DNA from: UBA4416 sp046345275
Lineage (GTDB): Bacteria > Bacteroidota > Bacteroidia > B-17B0 > Aurantibacillaceae
Assembly (NCBI GenBank): GCA_046345275.1
Contig: JBKDJY010000108.1
Span: 1-13,419 of the forward strand
Direction: 5' to 3'
DNA length: 13,419 nt
The translations under genes were made by a program, and so were the position numbers. Position 1 is the first letter of the stretch; every line of letters begins with the position of its first letter. The notes beneath the pieces are model-generated. The model did no database searches, had not been told where the DNA came from, and saw only the letters and a program-made list of their open reading frames with translations. Below are positions 1-7,241 of this stretch, piece after piece.

Positions 1-11
1 TACAATAGACG

Positions 12-40
12 AAACTCTAAAAGTAGAGGTTTATTATTTT
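12..40 (+). terminator. possible rho-independent terminator at left edge
   Basis: Positions 12-19 (AAACTCTA) can pair with 24-32 (TAGAGGTTT, one bulged G) across the loop AAAG, and a T-rich run ATTATTTTA follows. It would end a gene lying left of the window. A short frame open from base 2 to a stop at 50-52 runs through it, so it may be fortuitous. The stem is short and AT-rich. Confidence 0.3.
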
Positions 41-158
41 ACACATTATTAAAACAAGCAATGAGCCACCAACCACTATCTAAAAAAAATATGTTTGAAA
101 GTCAATAAAATCAAAGGACTTTTATAAGATTATTGCGGATAGCCAAGTAATAAAATAT

Positions 159-905
159 GTGCTAAAACCAATTGATGCTGTTGGCATACCTGTTAGTCCA
201 ACCTATCCGATTGGCTCCTATGGTTTTGCAAAATTTATTACTATACCTATTACCACTTCGTTGAATCCAAGTGGTATTAACATTCCTGCGGGTAATATTG
301 TTTCTTGTTTTTACACTTTTGTTCCAGGTGGAACTACTTATACATTAGGCATTCCATTTTACTCTTTTGATCCTGCCATTATCCCAACGGTAAATGGCTT
401 CTGTGGAACTGGTTTTATGCAAAATAACTCTACCCTTGTTTCAATGGCTAGTTATAAAGATCATCAAGTTGATAAAGATTCTTGGAATGCAGGGATTGTA
501 TGTAATCGTACTACAAGGTATAATAATTATCCCGACCCATCTTTTAATTCAATGGCATTTTCTGCAAGCTTTACGGTAGCTCCTATAATGTGGTTTAGCA
601 TAAAAGGCTACAATTCTGCAGTTGGGCTTAATGAATTAGAATTAGATAACAAAGATTTTATTTTAGAGCAAAATATTCCAAACCCCTACCAAAGTGAATC
701 AAAGGTGAGATATAAAATATCAAAAGATTCAAAATCAGCAATTTTTAAAATAACGGATGTTACAGGAAGAATAGTTTTATCAAAAAACGTTGATTCAAAC
801 AATGGGAAGCATGAAATTGACATTCCATCTTATGCTCCAGGCATTTATTATTACTCATTAAATGTTGATGGAAGTATTACCACCAACAAAATGATTGTGC
901 AATAA
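159..905 (+). CDS. T9SS cargo protein with type-A C-terminal sorting domain, probably 5'-truncated
   Basis: This is the C-terminal part of a protein exported by the type IX secretion system. Residues about 168-248 form a typical type-A sorting domain (Por_Secre_tail style): the opening LEQNIPNPYQ, a central FKITDVTGRIV strand pair, a late YAPGIYYYSL and a terminal KMIVQ. Residues 1-160 are a Gly/Pro/Thr-rich, beta-looking region that I cannot assign. The only near-N-terminal start is a GTG at 159. No signal peptide follows it, although every T9SS cargo needs one to cross the inner membrane. The frame stays open upstream only to a stop at 96-98, and those extra 20 codons are not hydrophobic either. 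I therefore infer a gene that lost its 5' end by deletion, insertion or frameshift. A strong terminator follows the stop codon. The sorting domain is secure; the start and functionality are not. Confidence 0.7.
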   Translation: MLKPIDAVGIPVSPTYPIGSYGFAKFITIPITTSLNPSGINIPAGNIVSCFYTFVPGGTTYTLGIPFYSFDPAIIPTVNGFCGTGFMQNNSTLVSMASYKDHQVDKDSWNAGIVCNRTTRYNNYPDPSFNSMAFSASFTVAPIMWFSIKGYNSAVGLNELELDNKDFILEQNIPNPYQSESKVRYKISKDSKSAIFKITDVTGRIVLSKNVDSNNGKHEIDIPSYAPGIYYYSLNVDGSITTNKMIVQ

Positions 906-923
906 TAAGAGATATTTTTTATT

Positions 924-958
924 AAACCTGCTTCATTATTTGAAGTGGGTTTTATTTC
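924..958 (+). terminator. rho-independent terminator after the T9SS cargo gene
   Basis: Bases 924-935 (AAACCTGCTTCA) pair with 941-952 (TGAAGTGGGTTT) over 12 bp, with two internal G-T wobbles and the 5-nt loop TTATT. The T-rich tail TTTTATTTCT follows. The hairpin lies 18 nt after the stop of the upstream gene. In the other direction the tail is A-rich, so it should work only for plus-strand transcripts. Confidence 0.75.
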
Positions 959-1060
959 TGCACTTCGCTCTAATCTATCAAGAGGAAGTTTTAAATTTAA
1001 GAAACTTAAGTAATAAATAATTTTTGGTATTGTTGGTATTATTATCAACAACATTTAATT

Positions 1061-1645
1061 TCACCTTGTCACCATTTTAGCAAGATACTTTCCTATAATA
1101 TCAAATTCTAAATTTACATGATCGCCAACTTTTAGTGTTTTGAAAACGGTGTTTTCGAATGTGTAAGGAATAATAGAAACAGAAAAGAAATTCTCCTTAG
1201 CATTTACAACTGTTAAGCTGGTTCCATTTATTGTAATAGAGCCTTTTTCAACGGTTATGTTATTTGATTTATTTTGGTAATTAATGGTATAAGTCCAGCT
1301 ACCTTTATGATCTGTAATATTTGTTATAGTCCCAATTTCGTCAACATGGCCTTGCACAAAATGTCCGTCAAATCTGCCATTTGCAGGCATACAACGTTCG
1401 ATGTTGACAAAATCACCAACACTTAAATTTCCTAAATTTGTTTTTTGTAAAGTTTCTTCAATGGCCGTTACCGTATAGTTTGAACCATTAATTTTAATCA
1501 CTGTTAAACAAACGCCATTATGAGCAAGGCTTTGATCAATTTTTAATTCATTGGTAATTAAGGAGCTGAAGGTAAAATGCACATTTGATTGTTCTTTTTC
1601 AATGGCCTCCACCTTTGCTGTCGTTTCAATAATCCCTGTAAACAT
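1061..1645 (-). CDS. ribE: riboflavin synthase, alpha subunit
   Basis: Cytoplasmic enzyme of the last step of vitamin B2 synthesis: it dismutates two 6,7-dimethyl-8-ribityllumazine into riboflavin plus the pyrimidinedione that lumazine synthase reuses. The 194 residues have the family's length and its two homologous lumazine-binding barrels, about 1-97 and 98-187. The N-terminus MFTGIIE is diagnostic and fixes the ATG start. NGVCLTV (43-49) in the first barrel is matched by NGTSLTV (140-146) in the second. GHFVQGHVD (94-102) carries the conserved histidines. The C-terminal helix needed for trimer formation (KYLAKMV) is present. The gene stands alone, with no other rib gene nearby and no FMN riboswitch in the 65-bp gap upstream. 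It converges on the T9SS cargo gene and diverges from the acetyltransferase. It looks intact. The same family is called ribC in E. coli. Confidence 0.96.
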   Translation of the reverse strand: MFTGIIETTAKVEAIEKEQSNVHFTFSSLITNELKIDQSLAHNGVCLTVIKINGSNYTVTAIEETLQKTNLGNLSVGDFVNIERCMPANGRFDGHFVQGHVDEIGTITNITDHKGSWTYTINYQNKSNNITVEKGSITINGTSLTVVNAKENFFSVSIIPYTFENTVFKTLKVGDHVNLEFDIIGKYLAKMVTR

Positions 1646-1649
1646 AAAA

Positions 1650-1681
1650 CAAAAGTAATTAAAAATTTATACCTTCCTCAA
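1650..1681 (-). promoter_or_regulatory. Bacteroidota-type promoter for ribE
   Basis: Read on the minus strand, TACTTTTG (1657-1650) is an exact match to the TAnnTTTG -7 element, with TTG (1681-1679) placed 21 bp upstream as a -33 element. Only 4 bases separate the -7 element from the ribE ATG. Transcription would then begin at or next to the start codon, implying a leaderless or nearly leaderless mRNA. Confidence 0.5.
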
Positions 1682-1710
1682 CTTTAAAATTAAATAACTT
1701 GCAAAGCTCA

Positions 1711-2121
1711 ATGCGTATTCAGGAAGCATCAGTTCAGGATTTTGAAAAGATTAAAGCCTACATTTCTCTTTTTGAATTAGACAATAGGGATTTAGATTAC
1801 CGTCAATTTTTAGTATATAAAAAGGGAAACAATCTATTAGGTTTTGGAAGGATTAGAAATTACAGTAATTGCGACGAATTATGTTCGTTGGGAGTAATAG
1901 AGGCCGAAAGAAATAAGGGAATTGGGAAGCAATTGGTAAAAGCCTTAATTCAAAAAGCAACTTCAAATTTATTTTTAGTTTGCATTATTCCCCAATATTT
2001 TGAGGGGCTAAATTTCAAAGTAACCAATCAATATCCAAAAGATATTTTAGAGAAATTAAATTATTGCACCAATTCTTTAGTTGTTGAAGAGGAATATGTG
2101 GCAATGAAATGGAGTAAATAA
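1711..2121 (+). CDS. GNAT-family N-acetyltransferase
   Basis: Small (136-residue) cytoplasmic acetyltransferase of the GNAT fold, which transfers acetyl from acetyl-CoA to an amine. Motif A is visible as LGVIEAERNKGIGKQLV (60-76). Its R-N-K-G-I-G is the pyrophosphate-binding Q/RxxGxG/A loop, followed by the expected helix. The preceding strand LLGFGRI (42-48) and the later strand LFLVCII (87-93) fit the fold. The substrate cannot be read from sequence. I chose the ATG at 1711 over an in-frame TTG at 1699, because the TTG lies in an AT-rich promoter-like stretch and adds only QSS. The gene is divergent from ribE and followed by 72 bp before the next gene, so it is probably transcribed alone. 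Its C-terminus (EEEYVAMKW) is complete. Confidence 0.8.
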   Translation: MRIQEASVQDFEKIKAYISLFELDNRDLDYRQFLVYKKGNNLLGFGRIRNYSNCDELCSLGVIEAERNKGIGKQLVKALIQKATSNLFLVCIIPQYFEGLNFKVTNQYPKDILEKLNYCTNSLVVEEEYVAMKWSK

Positions 2122-2177
2122 ACATTTCAAAATTATAATTTTAACAGCAATTAACCTTCACATCAAAAAGAAAATCT

Positions 2178-2185
2178 TACCTTAG
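2178..2185 (+). promoter_or_regulatory. possible -7 promoter element
   Basis: TACCTTAG matches the TAnnTTTG element at all but one defined base and ends 8 nt before the ATG at 2194. I see no convincing TTG -33 element at the right distance, so this is a weak call. Confidence 0.3.
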
Positions 2186-2193
2186 TATTTCAA

Positions 2194-3459
2194 ATGAAAA
2201 AAAACATAATTATAGGGTTATTTGTTTTGCAAACTTTTTTTTGCTTTAGCAGTTACATTTTAATTCCAATGGATGAGACTCAAAAAAATCATTTAAAAGC
2301 TTATGGAATTGCCTATTGGTCGATTAAAGGAGAACTTCAAATACAATGGTTGATAAATTTTAGAGGCGGCAGTTTTTTGATTCCAAATTCAAAAGCAGTT
2401 TCAACGGAGTGTAATATTAGAGGGGTAAGTTTTGAAATTATTTCCGATGCTCAAGGGAATTCTATTTTAGAAGAAATTGCAAATCCAGAAGTAAATCAAG
2501 ATGTTGTTAAATTAGAAAAAGCCCCAAGGGTTGCGGTTTATTCGCCAAAAACCAAACAACCCTGGGATGATGCTGTAACATTGGTTTTAAAGTATGCCGA
2601 AATTCCTTATGAAGTAGTTTATGATGAAGAAATTATATCTGATAAATTAATTGATTATGATTGGCTGCATTTGCATCATGAAGATTTTACTGGACAGTAC
2701 GGAAGATTTTACGGATCTTTCCATCAAGCAGCTTGGTATCAATTGCAAGTGAAAGATGATGAAGCGATGGCGCAGAAATTAGGATTTAAAAAAGTTTCTC
2801 AATTAAAACTAGCAGTAGCCAAAAAAATAAATGACTTTGTGTTTGTTGGTGGATTTATGTTTGCCATGTGCAGCGCTACAGATAGCTATGATATTGCTTT
2901 AGCCGCAGAAGGAATTGACATTTGCGAAACAATGTTTGATCACGATCCTGCCGACCAAGCGATGAATAAAAAAATTGATTTTTCTAAAGGCTATGCTTTT
3001 GAAAATTATCAGCTAAGTACAAACCCTTATGAATATGAATTTTCAACCATCGATGCCACAGGGCCAAGAAGGCAGTATGGAGTAAATAGAGCGAATGATG
3101 TGTTTACATTATTTGAATTTTCTGCAAAATGGGATCCCGTGCCAAGCATGTTGTGTCAGAACCACGAACAAACAATTAAAGGCTTTTATGGGCAAACGAC
3201 GGCCTATACAAAATCAACTATTAAAAAAAACGTATTGATATTAGGTGAAGCAAAAGCATTTAATGAAGCCCGCTATATACATGGAAATCATGGCAAAGGA
3301 ACTTGGACCTTTTATGGCGGACACGATCCAGAAGATTATGAACACCGAGTTGAAGATCCTCCAACTGATTTGAGCTTACATCCTAATTCTCCTGGATACC
3401 GCTTAATTTTAAATAACATTTTATTTCCAGCAGCTAAAAAGAAAAAGCAAAAAACATAA
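2194..3459 (+). CDS. conserved secreted Bacteroidota protein (often misnamed asparagine synthetase B)
   Basis: A 421-residue protein with an N-terminal signal sequence (about 1-20, KKN then IIIGLFVLQTFFCFSS), so it is exported to the periplasm or beyond. I recognise the family from memory as a widespread Bacteroidota protein (YILIPMDETQKNHLKAYG is typical) that databases often label asparagine synthetase B. The sequence does not support that name: there is no Cys2 glutaminase nucleophile and no SGGxDS pyrophosphate loop. Residues about 110-415 have a layout like class I amidotransferase/ThuA-like folds. These are a first strand PRVAVYSP (111-118), YDWLHLHHEDF (155-165), a small-residue turn with a cysteine (GGFMFAMCSATD, Cys226), and near the end GKGTWTFYGGHD (368-379), resembling the 'GKGRVFY..GH' motif of ThuA-like proteins. 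Catalysis is unproven. The C-terminus is lysine-rich. It converges on the transporter operon with a 4-bp gap and no terminator. Confidence 0.75.
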   Translation: MKKNIIIGLFVLQTFFCFSSYILIPMDETQKNHLKAYGIAYWSIKGELQIQWLINFRGGSFLIPNSKAVSTECNIRGVSFEIISDAQGNSILEEIANPEVNQDVVKLEKAPRVAVYSPKTKQPWDDAVTLVLKYAEIPYEVVYDEEIISDKLIDYDWLHLHHEDFTGQYGRFYGSFHQAAWYQLQVKDDEAMAQKLGFKKVSQLKLAVAKKINDFVFVGGFMFAMCSATDSYDIALAAEGIDICETMFDHDPADQAMNKKIDFSKGYAFENYQLSTNPYEYEFSTIDATGPRRQYGVNRANDVFTLFEFSAKWDPVPSMLCQNHEQTIKGFYGQTTAYTKSTIKKNVLILGEAKAFNEARYIHGNHGKGTWTFYGGHDPEDYEHRVEDPPTDLSLHPNSPGYRLILNNILFPAAKKKKQKT

Positions 3460-3463
3460 TTGA

Positions 3464-4138
3464 TTAGTGAAATTCAAAATGATGATTTTCTTTTAAATAT
3501 AATGAGTGGGTAATATATTTTTGCATTAAGTCAATATCATGAGAAGAAACAATAATTAATTTGTTTTTTTCTGAGCATAATCTTTTTAAATCTTGAAATA
3601 GTTGATGCTTTGAAGTGTAATCTAAAAAGGCAGTGGGTTCGTCTAAAATAATGATGGGTGTTTCCTGTGTTAAAGATTTTGCAATCATCACTTTTTGCCT
3701 TTGCCCATCACTTAACTCTTCCATTAATTTATTTTTTAAATGAAAGATAGATAAAGTAGTTAAACTACTTTCGATAATGGCTTCGTCACGAGGTGTTAGT
3801 TTTCCAAAAAGTGAAAGGTAAGGGGTTCTTCCCAATGACACCACATCATAAGCGGTTAAATTAAATCCTCCAATTTTTTCTGTAGTTACAATCGAAATCA
3901 ACGTTGCTAATTCTTGATAAAAAAATGTGGTAATGTTTTTATTTTGAATGAATATATTTCCATTTAAAGGCTCTAAATATCCTGTTAATGTTTTGAGTAA
4001 AGTAGATTTCCCTATGCCATTATCACCCATTAAACCAATTAATGAGCCAAGTTCAAATTTTGCATGCAGGTTTTTAAAAACAATCTGATTGTTTCGTTTT
4101 GTTTTATATCCAATGTCTAAATGCTGTAAGTCAATCAT
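3464..4138 (-). CDS. ABC transporter ATPase, cobalamin/Fe-siderophore (BtuD/FecE) type
   Basis: Cytoplasmic ATPase that powers the adjacent FecCD-type permease. All core motifs are visible: Walker A GDNGIGKST (38-46), ABC signature LSDGQRQKV (142-150, with D for the usual G), Walker B PIIILDEPTA (161-170), D-loop FLDY (171-174) and the H-loop histidine His200 in VSSHD. The Q-loop region reads ISIVTTEKIGGFNLTAYDVV (81-100), where the usual glutamine appears replaced by Thr/Glu; I recall similar 'VLTE/VLTD' forms in Bacteroidota relatives. LGRTPYLS (102-109) is typical of the B12/siderophore subgroup. At 224 residues it is somewhat shorter than the usual 250 or so, missing mainly C-terminal sequence. 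Its ATG overlaps the permease stop (ATGA), showing translational coupling. The substrate, B12 or an iron chelate, cannot be decided from the ATPase. Confidence 0.9.
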   Translation of the reverse strand: MIDLQHLDIGYKTKRNNQIVFKNLHAKFELGSLIGLMGDNGIGKSTLLKTLTGYLEPLNGNIFIQNKNITTFFYQELATLISIVTTEKIGGFNLTAYDVVSLGRTPYLSLFGKLTPRDEAIIESSLTTLSIFHLKNKLMEELSDGQRQKVMIAKSLTQETPIIILDEPTAFLDYTSKHQLFQDLKRLCSEKNKLIIVSSHDIDLMQKYITHSLYLKENHHFEFH

Positions 4139-5133
4139 ACGATATGAAGCTTTGATTTGAATAATAAATAAATCACCACTGGAGAACCTATCAAAGTTGT
4201 AATGGTATTAATTGGTAAGATAAATTGAGAACTTAATAGTTGACAAATTAAATCTGCAAAAACAACGACACAAGCTCCTAACAAAAGACAAAATACAATT
4301 TGATGTAAATGGTGTGAGGTTTTAAATATTAATCTTGAAGCTATGGGAACTGAAATTCCAACAAACGCTATTGGCCCACAAAATGCAGTAATCAAACCAA
4401 CTAGAAGCGCCGTGATGATAATAACTTTTAGCCTTAAAGTAGAAACATTAATTCCCAAATTACTTGCGTAATAATCATTTAATAAAATGGCATTTAATGG
4501 TTTTACAATCAAAAAACTACTGAAGATGCCTATTAAATAAATGGGAAACACAAAACTCAAATCGCTTAAAGTGGTTGTGCTGACGCTTCCCATTCCCCAC
4601 ATCACAAAAGTTTTCAAACTATTGCTGCTACTCATAAATTCAATAACACCTTGCAATGCCCCAAATATTTGAGACAGCATCATGCCTAACAATAAAATGG
4701 TAATATTACTTTTATTCTTTTTTGAAATCAGTAAAATAATAATCGTTACTAGAAAAGCCCCTGCCATCGAAAACAATGTAATTAAGCTCTTTCCAAAAAA
4801 GTATAACCCCGAAACATTAATTGATGATAAAACCATTGTTGCAATTGCAACGAATAAACTTGAGCCGCTGCTAACACCAAGCACATAAGGCCCTGCTAAG
4901 GGATTTCGAAATAAGCTTTGCATCAGTAAACCACACAAGGCTAATGCCGAACCTGATAATACACAAGTAAGTGCTTTAGGTAAGCGAATAGAATATAAAA
5001 TGGTTTTAAATAATTCACTATCGCTATCTAGTGAAAATAAATTAACGCTACCAACAAATAAATCAAAAACAACGAATAAGAACACTGTTATAAGAAGCAA
5101 AATAGAATATGAAATGAATGTTGATTTTTTCAT
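4135..5133 (-). CDS. FecCD/BtuC-family ABC transporter permease
   Basis: Inner-membrane permease that forms, as a dimer, the channel for cobalamin or ferric-siderophore import. It has 332 residues, the family's usual length, with about nine to ten hydrophobic segments. Family marks are SIRLPKAL (48-55), QSLFRNPLAGPYVLGVSSG (72-90), GPIAFVG (253-259) and the C-terminal LPINTITTLIGSPVVIYLL (306-324). The segment after GPIAFVG usually continues into V-P-H; here it reads ISVPIASR (260-267), so the common histidine is absent. The gene starts 8 nt after the stop of the substrate-binding lipoprotein and overlaps the ATPase start by 4 nt, so the three transporter genes are one unit. No TonB-dependent outer-membrane receptor, which such a system would need, lies in the window. 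Confidence 0.92.
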   Translation of the reverse strand: MKKSTFISYSILLLITVFLFVVFDLFVGSVNLFSLDSDSELFKTILYSIRLPKALTCVLSGSALALCGLLMQSLFRNPLAGPYVLGVSSGSSLFVAIATMVLSSINVSGLYFFGKSLITLFSMAGAFLVTIIILLISKKNKSNITILLLGMMLSQIFGALQGVIEFMSSSNSLKTFVMWGMGSVSTTTLSDLSFVFPIYLIGIFSSFLIVKPLNAILLNDYYASNLGINVSTLRLKVIIITALLVGLITAFCGPIAFVGISVPIASRLIFKTSHHLHQIVFCLLLGACVVVFADLICQLLSSQFILPINTITTLIGSPVVIYLLFKSKLHIV

Positions 5134-5141
5134 GAAAGCAT

Positions 5142-6272
5142 TTATTCTAATTTTTTATAATATTTTAATTGATGCTTTTGTAATAGTTGTGGGTATAAAA
5201 TATAAATCATATCTGCTAAAACCTCATCTGGATTTACAATCCCAGTTTCCCAATAATCGCTGTATCCTTTAGAGTTTTGATTTTTATTATTGTTATACAA
5301 TTCATTTTTTTTATAAGCATTAAACAGCCCATATCTGTTATCATAACTGAGTAATTCTTTTTTAAAATTTAAGTTGTATAAATTTAGCCAAACATCACAA
5401 TTTTTAGCTGCATTATAAACGTATTCAAAAGTTTGCGGTGTACTTCCTGTCTCGTTTGGATTCCCTAATAAATAAACGGCTCCAGCATCTTTTAATAAAT
5501 TTGCCATGTAGCTTTTCCCAGAAGGAATGTACCAAGCATCTCCATATTTTATTTCAGTTAAAACACTTCTTTTATTTTTTAAGTTTTTTGTGAGTAATTT
5601 TAAGTTGTTGTATTTTTTTTCTGTTCCCGAAAACAATGAATCTGCAATTTTTTCTTTATCTAAAAAATAGCCAAAAAATTTTATCCATTCAGCTCTGGCC
5701 AATGGTGTTTCCTCTAAATGATCTAAGCTAATGGCGATTGGAATTCCAGTTTGCTGTAATTTTTTATCGATGTCATTTGCTGGATTTCCCATACCAAAAG
5801 CGATGAGTAAATCAGGATTTAAAACCAAGGTTTTCTCAACGTTGATATTTATTTCTCTTGATAATTCAATAATGGTATGATTATCGACGGCATTTATAAT
5901 ATATTGATTGGTATAATAATCGACATTATCAATGGCAGCAATATGTGATTGAGCGTTTAATTTAATGAGCATGGCGGCATAAATGGAACTCAAACAAGCT
6001 ATTTTTTTTACAGGAATTTTTATGTAGTAAACATCCTGTAAGTGGGTTGGTTTTATATTTTTATATAAAATAAAAGTAGCGGTTACTTCAGTATTGTTTT
6101 TATTGCCAAGTAATTCAATGGTTGTATAGTCTTTATTGGTTTTAATTTTAAAGCGTTTGGCATAAGTAAGATCTATTTTTTTAGAAATAATTGCATCATG
6201 ATTCTTTTCTGAGGAATGGCAGGACATTAATGTTAGAAGGATCATAAACCTCAAAAAACCTGTTAGCTTCAT
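5142..6272 (-). CDS. ABC transporter substrate-binding lipoprotein (BtuF/FepB-like)
   Basis: Periplasmic binding protein of the same importer. The N-terminus is a lipoprotein signal (hydrophobic 7-16, lipobox LMSC with Cys18), so it should be anchored to the inner-membrane face. Residues about 90-360 fit the class III periplasmic-binding fold (Peripla_BP_2): KIACLSSIYAAMLIKL (90-105), VEKTLVLNPDLLIAFG (145-160), GDAWYIPSGKSYMANLLKDA (244-263) and DYWETGIVNPDEVLADMI (339-356). The last element, followed by a YPQLLQKHQLKYYKKL end, is typical of Bacteroidota members of this family. The ligand may be cobalamin or a ferric siderophore; the sequence does not separate them. The extra stretch between lipobox and fold (19-89) is lysine-rich. 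The ATG overlaps the TGA of the histidine kinase by 4 nt, tying the transporter to that gene. Confidence 0.9.
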   Translation of the reverse strand: MKLTGFLRFMILLTLMSCHSSEKNHDAIISKKIDLTYAKRFKIKTNKDYTTIELLGNKNNTEVTATFILYKNIKPTHLQDVYYIKIPVKKIACLSSIYAAMLIKLNAQSHIAAIDNVDYYTNQYIINAVDNHTIIELSREININVEKTLVLNPDLLIAFGMGNPANDIDKKLQQTGIPIAISLDHLEETPLARAEWIKFFGYFLDKEKIADSLFSGTEKKYNNLKLLTKNLKNKRSVLTEIKYGDAWYIPSGKSYMANLLKDAGAVYLLGNPNETGSTPQTFEYVYNAAKNCDVWLNLYNLNFKKELLSYDNRYGLFNAYKKNELYNNNKNQNSKGYSDYWETGIVNPDEVLADMIYILYPQLLQKHQLKYYKKLE

Positions 6273-7234
6273 GTTTGAAATTTGATTTTAAAAATGCTTC
6301 CTTTTGGAATGTTTGGTAATGTTTCGATTGATGCATGGTGAAGGTCACAAATGCTTTTGACTAAGAATAGGCCAATGCCAGTGCCTTTTGTTTTACGATT
6401 TTCTTCGCTTCCAATTCTATAAAAATTATTAAAAATTTTTTTTCGTTCTTTTTCTAAAACGCCAATCCCACAGTCTTTTATTTCTAAAACTAAGAAGTTA
6501 TTTTCATGTTTTAAATTTAAAGTAATCAATACGTCGTTAAAAGAATACTTAACAGCATTATCTATCAAGTTGATGATTACAGATTGAATCAAATCTTTAT
6601 CAGCATTTAAATAAATGTTTTCTTTAATATTTAAAATGATAGACTGCTTATCCAAAAGATCAGGAAAATAGCGATTGATGGTTTGGTAAATTAATTCAGT
6701 AAAATTAAAATCTACTTTATAAATGGCATTGTAATGATTTGTTAGTTGATTTGCTATGAGCACATTTTCAACTAATTTATTTAAACGATCTGTTTCTTCT
6801 AAAGCATTGTTCAAAAGAACCACTTGTTTGTCTCTTTCTAGTTGATGTTTTAAAAGCGTTTGAATTTGAAGTTTTGTTGCCGCAAGTGGTGTTTTGAGTT
6901 CATGAGAAACGCTTAAGATAAAATTTTTTTGTTGCTCATTTACTTCGATTTCTTTTTTTATTGAACTTCTTACTTTAATCATGCCGAATAATAGAATAAG
7001 CAAAAACACAGTGCCTTCTCCAACAATCATATAAACGCGGTGAATTTTTTTTGATTCTAAGTCAGAAATATTTTTTAGAATTTGATTGTAATTGGCGCTG
7101 GACAAAGACGCTAAATTTTGCTTTCCCTCTATGATTTCATTTGATTGTTTAACCAACAAAACTTCCCACCATAAAAATTGAAGAATAATATAACCTACAA
7201 AAATTGAAAATATGAGAGCAGATTTTTTTTGCAC
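6269..7234 (-). CDS. sensor histidine kinase (no response regulator nearby)
   Basis: Membrane-bound two-component sensor kinase of 321 residues. TM1 is about 8-28, followed by a short periplasmic loop (about 29-66) and TM2 about 67-87. The HisKA domain has the H-box SVSHELKTPLAA (108-119) with phosphoacceptor His111. The HATPase domain has the N-box NLIDNAVKY (222-230), G1 box DCGIGV (254-259), F-box NNFYRI (269-274) and G2 box GTGIGL (284-289), so every catalytic box is intact. The start is a GTG 7 nt after the stop of the adhesin gene; no ATG occurs before TM1, so GTG is the best choice. The stop overlaps the start of the transporter's lipoprotein. No response regulator is present in the window, which makes it an orphan here. 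The sensory loop is only about 40 residues and has no domain I recognise. Control of, or response to, the transported nutrient is an inference from gene order. Confidence 0.93.
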   Translation of the reverse strand: MQKKSALIFSIFVGYIILQFLWWEVLLVKQSNEIIEGKQNLASLSSANYNQILKNISDLESKKIHRVYMIVGEGTVFLLILLFGMIKVRSSIKKEIEVNEQQKNFILSVSHELKTPLAATKLQIQTLLKHQLERDKQVVLLNNALEETDRLNKLVENVLIANQLTNHYNAIYKVDFNFTELIYQTINRYFPDLLDKQSIILNIKENIYLNADKDLIQSVIINLIDNAVKYSFNDVLITLNLKHENNFLVLEIKDCGIGVLEKERKKIFNNFYRIGSEENRKTKGTGIGLFLVKSICDLHHASIETLPNIPKGSIFKIKFQT

Positions 7235-7241
7235 TAAAAAC

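Noticed and set aside
1026..1052. TTGTTG/CAACAA inverted pair downstream of ribE as a terminator
   Set aside because: The stem is 6 bp with a 10-nt AT loop and no T-tract follows on the minus strand.
851..1054. Minus-strand open frame of 67 codons between the T9SS cargo gene and ribE
   Set aside because: It crosses the terminator hairpin and the end of the cargo gene, has no family resemblance and is rich in Ile/Leu from AT-rich DNA; a shadow frame.
1646..1710. FMN or cobalamin riboswitch upstream of ribE or the importer operon
   Set aside because: The ribE gap is too short for an FMN riboswitch, and the importer genes have no leader or B12-box-like sequence in front of them.
2129..2142. 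Perfect 14-bp palindrome AAAATTATAATTTT after the acetyltransferase gene
   Set aside because: Composed only of A and T with no loop or T-run after it; too weak for a terminator and expected by chance in this composition.
5000..5272. Plus-strand frame of 90 codons opposite the permease/lipoprotein junction
   Set aside because: It lies antisense to two clearly recognised genes and its translation has no recognisable domain.
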